DNA from: Pseudomonas pisciculturae
GTDB taxonomy: Bacteria; Pseudomonadota; Gammaproteobacteria; Pseudomonadales; Pseudomonadaceae
Assembly (NCBI RefSeq): GCF_015461805.1
Contig: NZ_JACVZE010000005.1
Span: 519,209 to 583,208 of the forward strand
Reading direction: 5' to 3'
DNA: 64,000 nucleotides
Part shown: positions 16,986-25,150 of the stretch, one piece after another
Numbering within the stretch: the stretch's first letter is position 1
How the letters are laid out: every line of letters begins with the position of its first letter
Program-made: the position numbers and the translations under genes
Notes under the pieces: generated by a model
What the model was told of the DNA's origin: nothing
What the model saw: the letters and a program-made list of their open reading frames with translations, nothing else
The model's database searches: none

Positions 16986-17624
16986 TCATTGAGCCGCTTG
17001 CTTGAGGCGGCTGAGTTTCTCGCGGCTGCCACACACGCTCATCTGGCACCATTTGCGCTGCTTGTTCTTAGAGATATCCAGGAACACCCAATCGCAATCC
17101 GTGCAGCTGCAACTGCGCAATGCCTGCAAGTCGGCGACAACCAGCAGCTGCGTGGCTTCGATGGCCAGGCGCCCCAACAGCATCGCGGTCAACTCTTGGG
17201 CGTTTGCGCATGCCTTCCAGTCCCACGTCGGCGCCCCGTCAATTGAGCGCAGTACACGCCAACTGACACCTTGTTGAAACATCAGATTGATCTGCTGCAA
17301 AGCCTCATCGGCAGCCGACTGGCGCAACGACAAAGTGTAGAACACGCCGTACACGCATTCCCTGAACGCGATAACCGCATCCAGGTCAGGCTGGTAGGAA
17401 ATAGGCGACTCGAACACCATCGACTTATAGGCCTCAAACTCTTGAGCCGAGACCAATGAAGCATGCAGCGCCCATTCAAAGAAGAACTGAAAACTGGTGA
17501 GCCGCTCTTCAACGATTTTGAGCGCCGTGCCAGGACGGCGCCCATTGGTGGTGTTGATAAAGTCCAATACCCGAGCCCCGCCAACCAAGCGAATCGACCT
17601 TGCAGTGCCCGTAAAGTGCGTCAT
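16986..17624 (-). CDS. CGNR zinc-finger transcriptional regulator (ABATE domain)
   Basis: 212 residues. The N-terminal part has the FINTTNGRR block seen at the start of ABATE-domain proteins. The C-terminus is a CGNR-type zinc finger: CSCTDCDWVFLD, then WCQMSVCGSREKLSRLK, with Asn replaced by Ser (CGSR). Such proteins are presumed DNA-binding regulators, often next to catabolic or stress genes. GGAG lies 6 nt upstream of the ATG. It is the last minus-strand gene after the sulfation operon, 96 bp downstream of cysC, and its upstream gap carries a long dyad that could be its operator. Control of the sulfation operon is an inference. Confidence 0.85.
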   Translation of the reverse strand: MTHFTGTARSIRLVGGARVLDFINTTNGRRPGTALKIVEERLTSFQFFFEWALHASLVSAQEFEAYKSMVFESPISYQPDLDAVIAFRECVYGVFYTLSLRQSAADEALQQINLMFQQGVSWRVLRSIDGAPTWDWKACANAQELTAMLLGRLAIEATQLLVVADLQALRSCSCTDCDWVFLDISKNKQRKWCQMSVCGSREKLSRLKQAAQ

Positions 17625-17629
17625 GCGTG

Positions 17630-17683
17630 CTCCAAAAAAACGTGATACCCGTGCGATGGCGCAGGGTAACTTGTTTTTTGGAG
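17630..17683. promoter_or_regulatory. Long imperfect dyad upstream of the CGNR regulator gene
   Basis: A 54-bp inverted repeat: arms of about 20 bp starting CTCCAAAAAA and ending in TACCC, separated by 13 bp. The left arm includes the ribosome-binding GGAG of the CGNR gene on the minus strand. It could be an autoregulatory operator, a translational hairpin, or a terminator for the operon ending at cysC. Confidence 0.5.
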
Positions 17684-17720
17684 TTACAAATACCGCCAGC
17701 CCTCACGCAAAGACCAACGG

Positions 17721-18335
17721 CTAAGCATGATCATCGCTGCGTGCAATCCAATCCAGGATAGCGACCACCGACTGTTCAACTGAAAGCGTCTGGGTATTTA
17801 GATGCACTTCGGGAAAAACCGGCACGTCGTAATGGGAGTCGATAGCGGTGAAGTTTTTGATCAAGCCTGACCGGGCCTTTTTATATAAGCCCTTGGGGTC
17901 GCGTTGTTCGGCGGTTTCCAACGGTGCATCGACGTGTACTTCAATAAAAGACGCGTTGCCGATAATCGAGCGCGCGTAATGCCGGCTGGCCGATGAAGGT
18001 GAGATCAACGCCACGATCACGATCAACCCCGTGTCCAGCATCAACCGCGCCACTTCGGCCACCCGGCGGATATTTTCATCACGATCACCGTCGGTAAAAC
18101 CCAAGTCTCGACACAGACCACCGCGTACCGAGTCGCCATCGATGATGCAGGTGAACCGCCCTTGCTTCTGCAGGGCAATGTCCAGTGCATCGGCAATCGT
18201 CGACTTGCCGGAAGCAGAAATACCGGTCATCCAGATGACCCTGGGTGTTTGCTTCATTCGCGTGTGTGCTGCACTTGGGTGGCTGAACGCAAAGGTGTGC
18301 AGGTTCTGGTTTGCACTGTCTGGAAAATAACTCAT
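17721..18335 (-). CDS. cysC: Adenylylsulfate (APS) kinase, stand-alone CysC
   Basis: 204 residues. Walker A is GISASGKST; then IDGDSVRGGLCRDLGF, DRDENIRRVAEVARLM and KGLYKKARSGLIKNFTAIDSHY, all standard CysC blocks. It phosphorylates APS to PAPS, the sulfate donor for sulfotransferases. Pseudomonads normally make PAPS with a fused CysNC, so a separate CysC at the end of an operon holding a sulfotransferase suggests dedicated PAPS supply. Its ATG overlaps the MFS stop by 4 bp (ATGA). The first ~26 residues precede the usual start of the fold; an internal ATG at 18257 lacks a ribosome site. Confidence 0.9.
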   Translation of the reverse strand: MSYFPDSANQNLHTFAFSHPSAAHTRMKQTPRVIWMTGISASGKSTIADALDIALQKQGRFTCIIDGDSVRGGLCRDLGFTDGDRDENIRRVAEVARLMLDTGLIVIVALISPSSASRHYARSIIGNASFIEVHVDAPLETAEQRDPKGLYKKARSGLIKNFTAIDSHYDVPVFPEVHLNTQTLSVEQSVVAILDWIARSDDHA

Positions 18336-19561
18336 GGCCGCTCACCCTGCGCTGCTGAATCCGGCTGTTTGCCCAACATGAACACCATCACGCACTGCAC
18401 GAGCAGCAGCAGCGCAACCACCCCATACACCGTCGAAAACGAGCCCGTCAGGTCCTTGGAATACCCACCCAGAAAGTTGCCGCACACGCCGCCCAAGCCG
18501 ATCAACACATTGGCAATGCCAAAGGCCTGGGTCAGGCGATTGACCGGTACGATTTGCCCGATGTAGCTGGGGACGAGCCCGAAGATCGGGTAAAACGCCA
18601 GCGCAAACAAAAACGCCGCCAGGTAGAACAACGGCAGGCTGTTGACGCTGTAAACCAGCGTGGCCGCCAAGCCTGCGCTAAAAAAACACATCGCCAGTGA
18701 TGCCCGCACACCGACCTTGTCGGCGATCCATCCCACCAGAAAACCCGAGGCCATGCCCACGGCGCCTAGGGTGGTCCAGATGAAACCGGCGTCCTGCACC
18801 GACACACCCAACTCATCTCGCAGAAACGGCGCGAGGTAAGTCTGGAACGGCAGCAACGCCATGCCATTGAGAAAGGCGATGGCCCAGGTCAAGTACAGCG
18901 AACGACTCAGCCAGGGGGCAGCACTGTTGATCGTCGCCGAACGCTCACCGGAAAACCCGCTAACCGGCCCCGCCGCCATGGTGCGCAGCAGAAACCAGGC
19001 GACCCCACACAGGGCCAGCGATATCAGCCCCGCCGTCAGCCAGATAGAACGCCAACCGCCGTTCAACGTCAGGAACGACACCAGCAAGCCATTGATAAAT
19101 ACACCGTAGCTGGTGCCACTGGAAATCAGCCCCATGACCCGTGAGCGATTGCCCGGGCTGAAGCCCTTGGTGACGATCTCTGCCAGCGGGATATACACCG
19201 ACGCCGAGCAACCACCGAGCAAAATCAACAGCGCGCCGGACACCCAGATGCTGTCGCTCAGACTCAACCCCAGCAGTGCCAGCGACGTCATCAGCGTAGA
19301 CACCAGGCTGATCTTCCAGCCCTCGAAGAAGCGGCTGATATAACTGGTCACCGATGAAAACAACAAAAAGCCGATCTGCGCGCCGCCGGTAATCAGGCCC
19401 ACCGTGGTGTAGTCGAAGCCGATGTCGCGACGCATGTCCACCACCAGGTTGGCGAACAGGTAAACCCCAAAACCATAGGTGCTGGCCACAAAACCCGTCA
19501 ACACCACCGCCAGCACAACGCTGTCCAAGGTGCGCGGGCTGCTCTGTACAAGTGTGCTCAT
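18332..19561 (-). CDS. MFS transporter of the sulfation operon
   Basis: 409 residues, 12 probable transmembrane segments, with a loop containing SPGNRSRVMGLISSGTSYG and a second-half loop GWIADKVGVRASL that resembles the MFS signature. The ATG at 19561 follows an AAGGGGGG ribosome site; codons upstream belong to intergenic sequence. It lies between the methyltransferase and cysC genes in the same operon and is the natural candidate to export the pathway product or import its precursor. Confidence 0.82.
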   Translation of the reverse strand: MSTLVQSSPRTLDSVVLAVVLTGFVASTYGFGVYLFANLVVDMRRDIGFDYTTVGLITGGAQIGFLLFSSVTSYISRFFEGWKISLVSTLMTSLALLGLSLSDSIWVSGALLILLGGCSASVYIPLAEIVTKGFSPGNRSRVMGLISSGTSYGVFINGLLVSFLTLNGGWRSIWLTAGLISLALCGVAWFLLRTMAAGPVSGFSGERSATINSAAPWLSRSLYLTWAIAFLNGMALLPFQTYLAPFLRDELGVSVQDAGFIWTTLGAVGMASGFLVGWIADKVGVRASLAMCFFSAGLAATLVYSVNSLPLFYLAAFLFALAFYPIFGLVPSYIGQIVPVNRLTQAFGIANVLIGLGGVCGNFLGGYSKDLTGSFSTVYGVVALLLLVQCVMVFMLGKQPDSAAQGERP

Positions 19562-19571
19562 GCTGCCCCCC

Positions 19572-20342
19572 TTAAACGGCGCGCGCGGTGTGGATGACAA
19601 AGTCGCACTGCATCATGTCGTAGTCACGTTCAAAGTCGCCGTAACTCTCATGTACTGAAAACCCGGACGCGAGCACTTCTGTGGCCAGCTCCCCCGGCAA
19701 CAGCGGGTAGACCTTGAGCCGGTACTGTTCGGCGTCGTTGAAGGTGTAGATGAACTCGCACAGGTGGGGGTCTACCTCGCCCAACGTGACCGACGCGTTG
19801 GTGCCGCAGTAATAGTAATTGCCGCTGGCCTTGAAGTTGCCCGCGCGAATGGCCAGGAAGTTACGTTGATCGACAATCAGCAAGCCCCCCGGTTTGAGCA
19901 GGGCCCTGAACTTTTCCAGCACGCTCAGGCGGTCGCACGCGGTAAACACATGGCACAACGAACTGCCCAGGCACACCAGCGCATCGAACTGCCCCAGGTC
20001 CTGAGGGTCAAGGGACAGCCAGTCGCGGTAATGAGACTGGATATCCAGGCCGCGCTCCCGAAAGTTCGCTCGGGCCTTGGTCAGCATGGTGCTGCTGCCG
20101 TCCGTGGCTACCACATCAAACCCCGCCCGTTTGAGTTGCACTGCATGAAAACCGCTGCCCGTCGACACATCGATCACCGATTGCACGCCGTGGGCGCGCA
20201 GCAGTTTTTCAAAAAAACCGCCCTCCCCGGCCTGACGCTTTTCCCAGTCGATCAACTCGTCCCAGCGCTCGACAAAATCCGCTGAATACTGCGCCGCGTA
20301 ACTGGCGACTTCGTGGTGCTTTTGCCTTGACGTTTGATTCAT
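19572..20342 (-). CDS. SAM-dependent methyltransferase (GNMT-like)
   Basis: 256 residues. SAM-binding motif I is IDVSTGSGFHAVQL, followed by VVATDGSSTML (acidic motif II), LVCLGSSLCHVF, and LLKPGGLLIVDQRNFLAI. The VCLGxS and D-RN segments resemble glycine/sarcosine N-methyltransferases, so N-methylation of an amino group is the favoured guess; O-methylation is possible. The coding start at 20342 follows the upstream oxidoreductase stop by only 7 bp. Translationally linked neighbours suggest it modifies the same scaffold as the SDR and the saccharopine-dehydrogenase-like enzyme. Confidence 0.78.
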   Translation of the reverse strand: MNQTSRQKHHEVASYAAQYSADFVERWDELIDWEKRQAGEGGFFEKLLRAHGVQSVIDVSTGSGFHAVQLKRAGFDVVATDGSSTMLTKARANFRERGLDIQSHYRDWLSLDPQDLGQFDALVCLGSSLCHVFTACDRLSVLEKFRALLKPGGLLIVDQRNFLAIRAGNFKASGNYYYCGTNASVTLGEVDPHLCEFIYTFNDAEQYRLKVYPLLPGELATEVLASGFSVHESYGDFERDYDMMQCDFVIHTARAV

Positions 20343-20349
20343 CACACAC

Positions 20350-21486
20350 CTACCAGGTTGAATTCTTGAAAGACAGGTACTTGCTCGCCAACTCACGGGC
20401 AAAATCGGCGGACTGCTCGATCGACATGATGTTCTTGGAGTAGCCCAGCATCGTGTGCATGACGGCCATGCACTGAGGGTTGAACGTGACGGAGCCATCG
20501 CAATGGATCTCGTCGATGCCATCCTGGGTCTGGCAAATGGTGTTGATGCGCACCGCTTCGTCCAGTGGGCAGGCATCCGAGCACTGCACTTCGATCTGCC
20601 CATCGTGCAGCCACACGGGATACCCGCCCGGCAGCCCCAGCGGGCCCGGCGCATGCACCAGCACCTGCGTGGGTGAAAACAGCCCTTCGATCACCGTGAC
20701 CGCGGAGCAGGCGGTGAGGAACTGCCCATCGACACCGCCCAGGCGTCGGAACTCAGACTTCACAGTGGAGAAAATCGCTTCTGCCGGCAGGCGCGCCACC
20801 TCGGGTCGGTTACGCACTTCATATAACAAGCGATAGCTGGCATGGGGCGGCAAACCGCCACGCGGCACGTAATGGCTGAAATAGTGCTGGGCATACAGGC
20901 GCACCTGCACATCAGAGGCTTCGCACTCCAACAGCCGGGCGATGGAAAACCGCACCGCCGGGATCAGGTTGGCCACGTTGCCCACGCCGATATCCGGGGC
21001 CAGCCCGACCCTGGCCAGGATCGGGTTGACCGCATCGGGGAAGGCCGCATTGACGGTCTTGGCGTTGATCCCCGAAGCCTTCACCGCTTGCATCAGGCAA
21101 TGCATCAGCGTCAGGTGCATGGGCAACCACGGGCCGAACTGGGCCTGGTCAAGCTGCTCAAAGGTCATCTTGGGCAACCCGGTGATCACCCGCCACGACT
21201 GCAACGACGCGCAATTGACCAGGATGTGCGGCGCCTCTTCGCGCAGCAGCCGCGTGACTTTACCGATGTCCATGAGGTCGGCTATCACCGGTTTGATCGC
21301 GATGTATTGCCCCAACTGCGCACACGACAGTGCCACCAGGTTGCACAGGCGCAGGGTTGACTCTTCATTGCGGCCCAGCACCACAAACTCGAATTCATTC
21401 TTGGGCCCAAGAATCTTGAGAATCTGCAGGCACAGGTTGCCCGCACCCACCAACAGCAGTTTTTTCTTGCCCAGGACCTGGCTCAT
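20350..21486 (-). CDS. Saccharopine-dehydrogenase-like NAD(P)-dependent oxidoreductase
   Basis: 378 residues with an N-terminal Rossmann fold (KKLLLVGAGNLCLQILKIL) and the two-domain layout of saccharopine dehydrogenase-type enzymes; the segment HILVNCASLQ is typical of the family. Relatives reduce imines formed between a carbonyl and an amine, for example saccharopine or homospermidine formation. In this operon it may aminate a sugar-derived carbonyl. The ATG overlaps the upstream SDR stop by 4 bp. Confidence 0.65.
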   Translation of the reverse strand: MSQVLGKKKLLLVGAGNLCLQILKILGPKNEFEFVVLGRNEESTLRLCNLVALSCAQLGQYIAIKPVIADLMDIGKVTRLLREEAPHILVNCASLQSWRVITGLPKMTFEQLDQAQFGPWLPMHLTLMHCLMQAVKASGINAKTVNAAFPDAVNPILARVGLAPDIGVGNVANLIPAVRFSIARLLECEASDVQVRLYAQHYFSHYVPRGGLPPHASYRLLYEVRNRPEVARLPAEAIFSTVKSEFRRLGGVDGQFLTACSAVTVIEGLFSPTQVLVHAPGPLGLPGGYPVWLHDGQIEVQCSDACPLDEAVRINTICQTQDGIDEIHCDGSVTFNPQCMAVMHTMLGYSKNIMSIEQSADFARELASKYLSFKNSTW

Positions 21487-22208
21487 CGTGGGTAGGCTCC
21501 GTTGTCCACCGGAATGACCCTGCCGGTGATGTGGCGCATGGCATCGCCGACCAGCAGCAGGATCACCTCGGCCACACCGCTGGGCTGAATCGGGTTTTTG
21601 AGGACTTCCTGGCGCGCGTACTCATCACGGCGGTAGGTAGGGATGGTGTCGTAGATGGCGGTGTCATGGATCAATGCCGGGGACACGGCGTTTACCCGCA
21701 CAAACGGCGCGAAGTTCCAGGCGTTGGCTTTGGTGAGGCCGATCACCGCCGCCTTGGTCGCGCCATACAGCGCGTCACAGCTGCCCACCTCGCCGGCCAC
21801 CGAGGCGATGTTGACGATGCTGCGCGGGGCCTCGTGTGCCATTTCGCGCTCAGCGAAGTCTTTGGAGAGATAGACCAGCGCCTTGAGGTTCACATTGAGG
21901 ATTTCATCCACTTCATCTTCGGAATAGGCATACACGCTTTTGCCGTGGTAAATCCCGGCGTTATTGACCAACCCATAAATGGTCGCGTGGCGCTCATACA
22001 AACCCGGTATGAAACCCTTGATGACCGCAGGGTCCGAAAAGTCGGCGACATGGGTTTCCAACTGGTGCGCGCTGTATCGGTTTTGCAGTACTTTCAAGCC
22101 TTCAACATCCTTGTCAGCAGCAATAACGAAGTAGCCATCTTCAATGGCTTTTTCCAACGTGGCCCGACCAATTCCGTTGGCGGCACCCGTAACAATCAAC
22201 TTTTTCAT
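21483..22208 (-). CDS. Short-chain dehydrogenase/reductase (SDR)
   Basis: 241 residues, classical SDR: cofactor motif TGAANGIG, VNNAG, catalytic Ser in NIASVAG, YGATK (Tyr-x-x-x-Lys) and a C-terminal ITGRVIPVDNGAYPR. Asp at the end of beta-2 (AADKD) suggests NAD(H) use. Starts 10 bp downstream of the sulfotransferase stop and overlaps the next gene by 4 bp. Likely oxidises a hydroxyl of the pathway intermediate to the carbonyl used by the following enzyme; the substrate is unknown. Confidence 0.85.
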   Translation of the reverse strand: MKKLIVTGAANGIGRATLEKAIEDGYFVIAADKDVEGLKVLQNRYSAHQLETHVADFSDPAVIKGFIPGLYERHATIYGLVNNAGIYHGKSVYAYSEDEVDEILNVNLKALVYLSKDFAEREMAHEAPRSIVNIASVAGEVGSCDALYGATKAAVIGLTKANAWNFAPFVRVNAVSPALIHDTAIYDTIPTYRRDEYARQEVLKNPIQPSGVAEVILLLVGDAMRHITGRVIPVDNGAYPR

Positions 22209-22218
22209 GCAACTGTCC

Positions 22219-22947
22219 TTATTGACAAAATTCGTTCATGCGCGCGTAAAACGTCCGATGGTATTCATACATCGCTTTTAACTTCGGAAATTGATCGAAC
22301 AACGCCATGTCCAGCTGTTGTTTTTCTGGCAACCCAATACGATCGCTGTTCTCTGCCGCCACATGCCAACTTCGCCAGGTCTTCCACTGTTGTGGGCATT
22401 CGCGCTTCCAGGTCATGGCGTGGGGCAGAAATTCTATTTGCAAGTGCTCACACAATTTGCGAATGACGCGTTCCGGGTCTGCCGCAAGATCATCCGCATT
22501 AATCACATACGGCACAGTGCCTGTGAGTTTGGTGACTACACAAAAAATCTCATACAAGGCTTTATGCCCAATGGCGTGCAGCGGCATATCGGGGTGCACA
22601 CGATGATGGGAAATAATGCTGCTGGCCGGCTCGCGAATAATAAAAATGTTGTGCTGTTGCGCCAAAAACGCCACATCAACTTTCAAATCATCCAGGCAGT
22701 GGTAGCACATATCTTTATGAAAGACGTTAGTACGCTCCCTGGCTTTGATAAGTTGCTCTTTTATGCCGGTGTACGTCGTGGGCAAACTGTGGTCCCACTC
22801 ATCGGAAGGAATCGCCGAATCTGCCGAAAACGCCATATGGGCGAACGGCTCGTGAAAGACCTCAAAGTCGCCGCGTTCGATAAATACGCGCTCCAACACC
22901 GTAGAGCGCGAGCGTGGGTGGGCCCACAACCCGACCATCTTGTTCAT
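22219..22947 (-). CDS. PAPS-dependent sulfotransferase
   Basis: 242 residues. The N-terminal loop HPRSRSTVLERVF is the variant PAPS 5'-phosphosulfate-binding loop found in a branch of sulfotransferases, and IREPASSIISHHR resembles the 3'-phosphate-binding segment. It should transfer sulfate from PAPS to a hydroxyl or amino group of a small molecule. The ATG at 22947 overlaps the transaldolase-like gene's stop (ATGA). The presence of cysC in the same operon supports a working PAPS-consuming enzyme. Confidence 0.8.
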   Translation of the reverse strand: MNKMVGLWAHPRSRSTVLERVFIERGDFEVFHEPFAHMAFSADSAIPSDEWDHSLPTTYTGIKEQLIKARERTNVFHKDMCYHCLDDLKVDVAFLAQQHNIFIIREPASSIISHHRVHPDMPLHAIGHKALYEIFCVVTKLTGTVPYVINADDLAADPERVIRKLCEHLQIEFLPHAMTWKRECPQQWKTWRSWHVAAENSDRIGLPEKQQLDMALFDQFPKLKAMYEYHRTFYARMNEFCQ

Positions 22948-24167
22948 GCGACCACCCCGTACTCGGCGGCCAGCAGGGCGTTGAGCGACACTGTGAAAGG
23001 CTTGGCCGCGGGGCATAATCGCACGCAGTAGTCGACCAGCCGTCGGTGTGCGCTGTTGGCTTCGTTGCAAGCGTTGAGAAACGCCTCGTGGTTGCCGAAG
23101 TCATAAGGTTCGATACTGCCTGGAAAGTAGGCATCGCAGAAATAGGCAATGCGCAGCAGTTTTGCGAAGGTCGCCGGCGGCGGTTGCAGCGGCTCGCTAC
23201 CAGGCAATACCGGCTTGCCTCGGCTCTCGCGTTCGACCAGGAACTCCACCACGTCCGGCGTGAGCGTGTAGCAGGTGGTGCTCAGCCCGGTTTTTTCCAG
23301 GTGCCAACAATGCTTGTTACCGCGCTCGTCTACGTCAATTTTGATGCTGGACAGCAGCGTCTTGACCGGCACCGTCGAGGCCGCTACCACGGCCTGGACC
23401 TGCGTGTAGATCAGCAGTTCGGCCCAGCGCAGTTCCTCGGCCTCCAGCGCCAGGCCACGCTCGGCGGCTTGCACGGCGAACTCGGGCTGGCAGGCAAAGC
23501 GCCCGATCATGAAGGTGATTACGTATTTGCAGTGCCGGGTGCTAACACCGTTACTGCGCGCAGCCGCCAGGCCACGTTCGATGGCCTGGATGCCGGCCTG
23601 GAACTGCGAGACGGTGAAGCAGAAGGTGATATTCACCGAAATACCCTGAGCCGCCAGGCTTTCAACGGTCGCCAGCCCTTCTTGGCTGCCGGGCACCTTC
23701 ACCATGACATTCGGCGCCAGTTGGTGCAGCTCAAGCCCTCGGGCCGTCATGCGCTCGGTGCAACGTACATCCACCGGGTCGACCTGGGCCGAAAACCAAC
23801 CCTCACCCTGGCCCGACTGCACCCACAACGGCTGGAGCGCAGCAGCGCCTTCGGCGATGACGGCGTTGTAGAGTTTTTTGCGCAATGCCTGGGGCGACAG
23901 CCCGTCCAGATTGAAGCGCGAGGACCAATACTCACGCTTTTCAAGCACCGCCGCTGTCACCAGGCGCGGGTTAGTTGTAACGCTGCTGAAGCCAGTGTGC
24001 TGAGTGAAATTGTCGGGCATCAACTGCTCGATAGGCGCCGCCGCCGCCGGGTACTTGTCCAACAGATACTGTTTAAATGGCGCATACACGATGGGTGATG
24101 AATCCCACCACACTTCTGAAGCGCGATCGTTGCGCTTAAGACGTTCCAAGTAACCGAATGTGCTCAC
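22944..24167 (-). CDS. Transaldolase-like enzyme
   Basis: 407 residues, longer than housekeeping TalB (~317) and nearer to the longer bacterial Tal type. The Schiff-base lysine is in NVMVKVPGSQEG (Lys157), followed by GISVNITFCFTVSQF, and an N-terminal SSVTTNPRLV block is present. Start is a GTG at 24167 with GGGAG ~9 nt upstream. As the second gene of an operon with HAD, SDR, methyltransferase and sulfotransferase genes, it probably makes or rearranges a sugar-phosphate scaffold rather than serving the pentose phosphate pathway. An ATGA overlap links it to the sulfotransferase gene. Confidence 0.82.
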   Translation of the reverse strand: MSTFGYLERLKRNDRASEVWWDSSPIVYAPFKQYLLDKYPAAAAPIEQLMPDNFTQHTGFSSVTTNPRLVTAAVLEKREYWSSRFNLDGLSPQALRKKLYNAVIAEGAAALQPLWVQSGQGEGWFSAQVDPVDVRCTERMTARGLELHQLAPNVMVKVPGSQEGLATVESLAAQGISVNITFCFTVSQFQAGIQAIERGLAAARSNGVSTRHCKYVITFMIGRFACQPEFAVQAAERGLALEAEELRWAELLIYTQVQAVVAASTVPVKTLLSSIKIDVDERGNKHCWHLEKTGLSTTCYTLTPDVVEFLVERESRGKPVLPGSEPLQPPPATFAKLLRIAYFCDAYFPGSIEPYDFGNHEAFLNACNEANSAHRRLVDYCVRLCPAAKPFTVSLNALLAAEYGVVA

Positions 24168-24191
24168 CCCATCTGCTCCCTGAATAATCGA

Positions 24192-24902
24192 TCAATTAAT
24201 GATGGTTAATAATTCACGCATATCGGCAAACGGCAGTGCCCCGGCTTCGGCCAACTTCACATGCCGACTCACTGGGCCAAAACCCAACACGTTTATTTGG
24301 GCTGCGATTGCCGCCTGGATACCGGTAACACTGTCTTCAACAACCAGCGCGTCATGCACATCAACTTCGTAAGCCTGGCACGCTGTCAAAAACACCAGAG
24401 GATCAGGCTTCCATCGCTCCAACTCATAACAACTGAATATTCGCCCTTCGAAATAAGGGAGCAAACCTGTCAGGCGCAAACAATGTTCGATCTTGTTACG
24501 CGGCGCACTGGAGGCCACGCAATAGGGCACTTGCAACTTTTCCAGCACCTCGAATATACCGTCAGTGGCTTTCAACTCATGTGTCAATGCGCTGAGTGCC
24601 TGCGCTCTAAACTCCTGTTCAAACTGGGCGGGCAGGCAAACGTTTAATAACTGCTCGGCCTCGCGCAAACACTCAGTAATCTTTCGCCCGCGAAAGTGCT
24701 CAATGAAACACTGCCCGTCCAGTGTTGTGTTGCCAGACGCATAACCATTTAGCAGGGATATCAATACCGACAGGGTGATCTCTTCGCTTTGGACCAAGAC
24801 ACCGTCACAATCGAAAATAATTAACTTAGGCGCTCTTTGCAGTAAAGAGGCTGCCGCCTGTTCTGGTAGTTCCCCTATAGCTGCCGATTGATACATGGGC
24901 AT
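24192..24902 (-). CDS. HAD-superfamily phosphatase (phosphoglucomutase/phosphatase-like)
   Basis: 236 residues with HAD motif I IIFDCDGVLVQSE, motif II CVASSAPRN, motif III near ERWKPDPLVF and motif IV VVEDSVTGIQAA, subfamily IA with an alpha-helical cap. Likely a sugar-phosphate phosphatase or beta-phosphoglucomutase-like enzyme. It is the first gene of the operon, 24 bp before the transaldolase-like gene and ~55 bp downstream of the predicted transcription start. ATG 24902 is used; ATG 24896 two codons later has the better ribosome spacing. Confidence 0.85.
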   Translation of the reverse strand: MPMYQSAAIGELPEQAAASLLQRAPKLIIFDCDGVLVQSEEITLSVLISLLNGYASGNTTLDGQCFIEHFRGRKITECLREAEQLLNVCLPAQFEQEFRAQALSALTHELKATDGIFEVLEKLQVPYCVASSAPRNKIEHCLRLTGLLPYFEGRIFSCYELERWKPDPLVFLTACQAYEVDVHDALVVEDSVTGIQAAIAAQINVLGFGPVSRHVKLAEAGALPFADMRELLTIIN

Positions 24903-24963
24903 CTCTTATAGGTGACTCCGCGATGACTGCTGAACTACCAACGGAGTGGGTTGAGGTGTGCCT

Positions 24964-24992
24964 ATAAGACACGCGGCCAAAAACCCTGTCAA
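24964..24992 (-). promoter_or_regulatory. Sigma70 promoter of the sulfation operon
   Basis: On the minus strand a perfect -35 TTGACA (24987-24992), 17-nt spacer, and -10 TCTTAT (24964-24969). It points toward the HAD gene start at 24902. Just upstream lies a small hairpin with T-rich flanks (24991-25016) that could serve as operator or as a terminator for the other side. Confidence 0.7.
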
Positions 24993-25150
24993 ACGCTTTT
25001 AAGCGGTTTTTTAGTATCTTATGGTTATTTTTTATAGTTCTGTTATTCCATTTTTCACCATGGTTGTAGTCGCTAAATTCACGCCGGTGAACTTCCGTTG
25101 CCCGTCATCAGTCAGCTGCTTGAACTCACGAATTCAAGGTCGGGTGGGCA

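Noticed and set aside
24991..25016. Plus-strand terminator upstream of the sulfation operon
   Set aside because: The hairpin is imperfect and there is no plus-strand gene ending before it; a promoter-region dyad is as likely.
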